Source: CAZWDL01 sp964632995 (GTDB lineage Bacteria; Bacteroidota; Bacteroidia; Chitinophagales; Saprospiraceae). Taken from it: a stretch of DNA of 8,149 nt. The position numbers and the translations under genes are program-made. How positions within the stretch are numbered: position 1 is the first letter of the stretch; every line of letters begins with the position of its first letter. The notes beneath the pieces were generated by a model that made no database searches, had not been told where the DNA came from, and was given only the letters and a program-made list of their open reading frames with translations. This document shows, piece by piece, positions 5,809 to 8,149 of the stretch. The DNA lies in the NCBI GenBank assembly GCA_964632995.1, contig CAZWDL010000198.1:1-8149 (forward strand). The letters run 5' to 3'.

Positions 5809-6918
5809 ATGAATATCAACGGTCAACACCGGCGCACCATCTGGGAAAAAGAAGAAGATCCTACCACGATTATGATCATCGATCAGCGCCGCCTGCCGCA
5901 AGAGCTTCTCTTTGAGGAAATGCGCAGCGTGGAGGATGCCGCCCGGGCTATCCGCGAGATGCACGTCCGCGGCGCTCCGCTCATCGGCGCCACTGCCGCC
6001 TACGGGCTCTATCTGGCCGCACTGGAAGCCGCCACCCTCCGCGGTCAGCAGGCCTCCGCCCACCTCAGCGCCGCGGCCGACAAGCTGCGGGCCACCCGGC
6101 CTACTGCTGTCGATCTGTTTCATGCCATCGATCGCGTGTTGGACGCTACCTCCCGCAGCACCGACCCGGATGTGCGCATTGAGGCCGCTCTTGAGGAAGC
6201 CCGGTCAGTGACCGAAGAAAGCGTCGACGCCTGCTATCGCATCGGCGAGCACGGCTTGTCGCTCATCGAGGCCGTGGCTAAAAGCAAACCCGGCCCCGTC
6301 AATATTCTCACCCACTGCAATGCCGGCTGGATGGCCTGTGTTGACTACGGGACCGCCACCGCGCCGGTGTACCTGGCCCACGACCGCGGCATTGAGGTGC
6401 ACGTCTGGGTGGACGAAACCCGCCCCCGCAACCAGGGCGCCCGCATCACCGCCTTCGAACTCCTGGAGCACGGCGTACCACACACCGTCATCACCGACAA
6501 TGCCGGCGGCCACCTCATGCAGAACGGCATGGTCGACCTGGTCATCGTGGGCAGCGACCGCACCACGCGTACCGGCGATGTCGCCAATAAGATCGGCACC
6601 TACCTCAAGGCCCTGGCAGCTCATGACAACGATGTCCCCTTCTACGTCGCCCTCCCTTCCTCTTCCATAGACTGGAGCATCAGCGGAGGCGTCGGCAACA
6701 TCCCCATCGAGGAGCGCGACGCCAAAGAGGTGCAGTATGTGCAGGGGATGGTAGACGGCGAACTGAAGGAGGTCCTCCTCACCCCGCCCGGCAGCCCGGC
6801 CGCCAACTACGGCTTCGACGTCACGCCGGCCCGGCTTGTCTCCGGCCTGATCACCGACCGGGGGATCTGCGCGGCCAGTGAGGAGGGGTTGCTGGAGCTG
6901 TACCCGGAACGGGGGTAG
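5809..6918 (+). CDS. mtnA: S-methyl-5-thioribose-1-phosphate isomerase
   Basis: Interconverts methylthioribose-1-phosphate and methylthioribulose-1-phosphate in the methionine salvage pathway; cytosolic, related to eIF2B alpha subunits. The 369 residues have the family length. Visible are RGAPLIGA (54-61), the catalytic Cys170 in THCNAGW, VWVDETRPRNQGARIT (199-214), the catalytic Asp250 in GSDRTTRTGD, and NKIGTY (260-265). The start is well supported: NINGQHRRTIW followed by IIDQRRLP is the normal family N-terminus. The core, with CVDYGTATAPVYLA and DRTTRTGDVANKIGTYLKAL, resembles the MtnA branch known from some alphaproteobacteria, where the enzyme may also act on 5-deoxyribose-1-phosphate; that extra activity is only a possibility here. 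No other salvage gene (mtnB, mtnC, mtnK, mtnP) is in the window. It has its own promoter and is followed by an inverted repeat array. Confidence 0.95.
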   Translation: MNINGQHRRTIWEKEEDPTTIMIIDQRRLPQELLFEEMRSVEDAARAIREMHVRGAPLIGATAAYGLYLAALEAATLRGQQASAHLSAAADKLRATRPTAVDLFHAIDRVLDATSRSTDPDVRIEAALEEARSVTEESVDACYRIGEHGLSLIEAVAKSKPGPVNILTHCNAGWMACVDYGTATAPVYLAHDRGIEVHVWVDETRPRNQGARITAFELLEHGVPHTVITDNAGGHLMQNGMVDLVIVGSDRTTRTGDVANKIGTYLKALAAHDNDVPFYVALPSSSIDWSISGGVGNIPIEERDAKEVQYVQGMVDGELKEVLLTPPGSPAANYGFDVTPARLVSGLITDRGICAASEEGLLELYPERG

Positions 6919-6958
6919 TCATGGTTGCATGGCTTCATGGTCTCATGGTCTCATGGTC
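6919..6958. repeat. Octamer array, left inverted arm
   Basis: Directly after the mtnA stop codon come five 8-base units without gaps: TCATGGTT, GCATGGCT and three TCATGGTC. Read on the other strand they match the first five units of the array starting at 6998 at 28 of 40 positions. The odd unit GCATGGCT falls opposite AGCACTGC at 7022-7029, sharing its unusual GC ends. Confidence 0.8.
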
Positions 6959-6997
6959 GCTTAGTAGAATAGCGCCTCAGGTCCGGGTTCACTCTCC

Positions 6998-7063
6998 AAC
7001 AATGAACCCATAAAACACTGAAGCACTGCAACAGTGAAACCATGAAACAACGAAACAATGAAC
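6998..7063. repeat. Octamer array, right arm
   Basis: Eight 8-base units run without gaps from 6998 to 7061, with consensus AAC-NN-TGA: AACAATGA, ACCCATAA, AACACTGA, AGCACTGC, AACAGTGA, AACCATGA, AACAACGA and AACAATGA. The two middle bases vary freely (AA, CA, AC, AG) while the flanks are mostly kept. The unit at 7038-7045 is the exact inverse of 6919-6926. The 39-base stretch between the arms (6959-6997) shows no gene. It precedes the NmrA-like gene by 57 bases. Confidence 0.8.
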
Positions 7064-7120
7064 AACCCCTTCCTCTCCACCCGTTAAAGAAAGAAAGTAT
7101 CAACAAACAATCTTTCTAAT

Positions 7121-8029
7121 ATGGCACAGTTACTCGTTACCGGCGTTACGGAAAGTATCGGTTCGGAGGTTGCAGCCTCCCTGCTTGATATGGGTGTAGA
7201 TTTTAAAGTCATGGTATCTTCTGAAGCAGATGCCAAAGCATTTGAGGAAAAGGGCGTTCCTACCGTCGTAGGCGATTTTCGGTATCCCGCCTCGCTTGAA
7301 AAAGCACTGGAGGGCATCGACCGGGCCTTTCTCGTCACCCCGGCCCATCAGGACATGGTGGAGTATGAGAAAAACTTTATCGATGCGGCGAAGAAACAGG
7401 ACGTCAAACACATTATAAAGGTTTCCGCTATCGGAGCCTCCCCCGATGCGTCTAATGTGGTCGGTCGCTATCATGCCGAGACGGAGCAGTACCTGGAGGA
7501 ATCGGGAATCGACTATACCATCCTGCGCTCGGCCTACCTGATGACCAATCAGCTCGCCAATATCTCTGAAATTCAGCAGCAGGGCAACGTTTATTCGATG
7601 AGCAGCGGCCGCATTCCCATGCTCGACACGAGAGACCTAGGCGAAATCGGAGCTAAAATCCTGCAGCGGGGCGGCCACGAGGGCAAAATATACCATCTCA
7701 CCGGCAAGGAAGCCATCTCCTTCCGCGATGTGGCTGAAATTGTCAGCGAAGCGACCGGCAAGCAGATCGACTATGTCAACGTGGAGCCCGGCGCCGCCGA
7801 AGACACCCTGGTCAGCCTCGGCTTTCCTCAATGGCTCGCCGCCGACATGGTGGAGCTGAACCGGATGTGGGAACGCGGTGAAGGCATCGAAGTCGACACT
7901 TCATCGGAACGACTCCTGGAGCGTCCTCCCCGGGGCTACCGCGAATTCGTGGAGGATCACCTCGCTCTCATGGAAGAAGAGGACGTCGAAGAACGGCCGG
8001 GAGATACCGGCAGGGCGACGAAGGGTTAG
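7121..8029 (+). CDS. NmrA-like SDR-family NAD(P)-binding protein
   Basis: Atypical short-chain dehydrogenase of the NmrA/QorB-like group, either an NAD(P)H-dependent reductase or a redox sensor; the substrate is unknown. The 302 residues begin with the beta strand and turn of a Rossmann fold, QLLVTGVTESIGSEV. The usual GATGxxG reads G8-V-T-E11-S-I-G14, so the middle glycine is Glu. Next come VVGDFRYPASLEKALEGIDRAFLVTP (49-74), the VSAIGA strand (101-106), GRYHAETEQYLEESGIDYTILR (115-136) and the C-terminal RPPRGYREFVEDH (268-280), all typical of the family. The last 20 or so residues are acidic and probably disordered. Start ATG 7121 lies at the normal N-terminal position. No clear promoter was found in the 57 bases before it, which are A-rich; co-transcription with mtnA through the octamer arrays is possible. 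The protein lacks the Tyr-x3-Lys of classical SDRs, as is usual for this group. Confidence 0.88.
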   Translation: MAQLLVTGVTESIGSEVAASLLDMGVDFKVMVSSEADAKAFEEKGVPTVVGDFRYPASLEKALEGIDRAFLVTPAHQDMVEYEKNFIDAAKKQDVKHIIKVSAIGASPDASNVVGRYHAETEQYLEESGIDYTILRSAYLMTNQLANISEIQQQGNVYSMSSGRIPMLDTRDLGEIGAKILQRGGHEGKIYHLTGKEAISFRDVAEIVSEATGKQIDYVNVEPGAAEDTLVSLGFPQWLAADMVELNRMWERGEGIEVDTSSERLLERPPRGYREFVEDHLALMEEEDVEERPGDTGRATKG

Positions 8030-8092
8030 GAAATACGTTTACGAAATCTCGGAGGTGTATCGATTACCCACAACTTTAGCCGGTACAAACTT

Positions 8093-8124
8093 CATCTGTT
8101 TTTCTGTTCCTCTGTTCTGCGGTT
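8093..8124. repeat. Octamer array near right edge
   Basis: Four gapless 8-base units end in GTT: CATCTGTT, TTTCTGTT, CCTCTGTT and CTGCGGTT. The core CTGTT recurs at a strict period of eight. An inverted partner, if there is one as in the other gaps, could be beyond the window end. Confidence 0.55.
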
Positions 8125-8129
8125 CCGGC

Positions 8130-8147
8130 CTGTTTGAAACAGTTTTT
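8130..8147 (+). terminator. Weak terminator-like hairpin
   Basis: CTGTT (8130-8134) pairs with AACAG (8138-8142) around TGA and is followed by five T (8143-8147). It lies about 100 bases after the NmrA-like gene. The stem is short and AT-rich, so efficiency would be low. The stem could instead be part of the CTGTT octamer repeat and its inverted arm. Confidence 0.35.
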
Positions 8148-8149
8148 CA

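Noticed and set aside
6919..7063. CRISPR array
   Set aside because: Repeats of 8 bases without spacers, in two opposite orientations, do not have the repeat-spacer form of CRISPR and no cas gene is near.
7092..7117. AGAAAG/CTTTCT inverted repeat just before the NmrA-like start codon
   Set aside because: Six AT-rich pairs with a 14-base spacer in an A-rich stretch are easily due to chance.

Overview
The window looks like chromosomal DNA of a Bacteroidota bacterium, possibly of the Saprospiria (Lewinella-like) kind; this is inference. The pointers are Bacteroidetes-type -7 boxes (TAnnTTTG) upstream of three genes, a secreted metallophosphoesterase, a lipoprotein-type amidohydrolase and a mevalonate-pathway HMG-CoA synthase. 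No rRNA, tRNA, CRISPR, transposase or phage gene was seen.

Layout. 1-266: non-coding, with a strong hairpin at the left edge and short CAAC-word repeats. 267-2168 (+): secreted purple-acid-phosphatase-like metallophosphoesterase. 2169-2355: convergent gap with inverted heptamer arrays flanking a possible inner stem. 2356-3906 (-): HMG-CoA synthase with its own likely promoter. 4109-5535 (-): lipoprotein amidohydrolase whose reading frame is broken near its N-terminus by what looks like a single missing base. 5536-5808: divergent control region with three successive palindromes and scattered ATCCTGT words, then a good Bacteroidetes promoter for mtnA. 5809-6918 (+): MtnA, methylthioribose-1-phosphate isomerase. 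6919-7120: inverted octamer arrays. 7121-8029 (+): NmrA-like NAD(P)-binding protein. 8030-8149: another octamer array and a weak terminator-like hairpin at the right edge.

The genes do not form an evident pathway: isoprenoid precursor synthesis, methionine salvage, a secreted phosphatase, a periplasmic or surface hydrolase and an orphan oxidoreductase. They look like ordinary housekeeping and accessory genes in single-gene units.

The most unusual content is between the genes. Four of the six non-coding stretches (and more loosely a fifth) carry degenerate arrays of a short word repeated every 7 or 8 bases. The word differs from gap to gap, and in two gaps the arrays occur as inverted pairs starting a few bases after a stop codon. 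This looks like a distinct class of intergenic repeat and is the main lead here.
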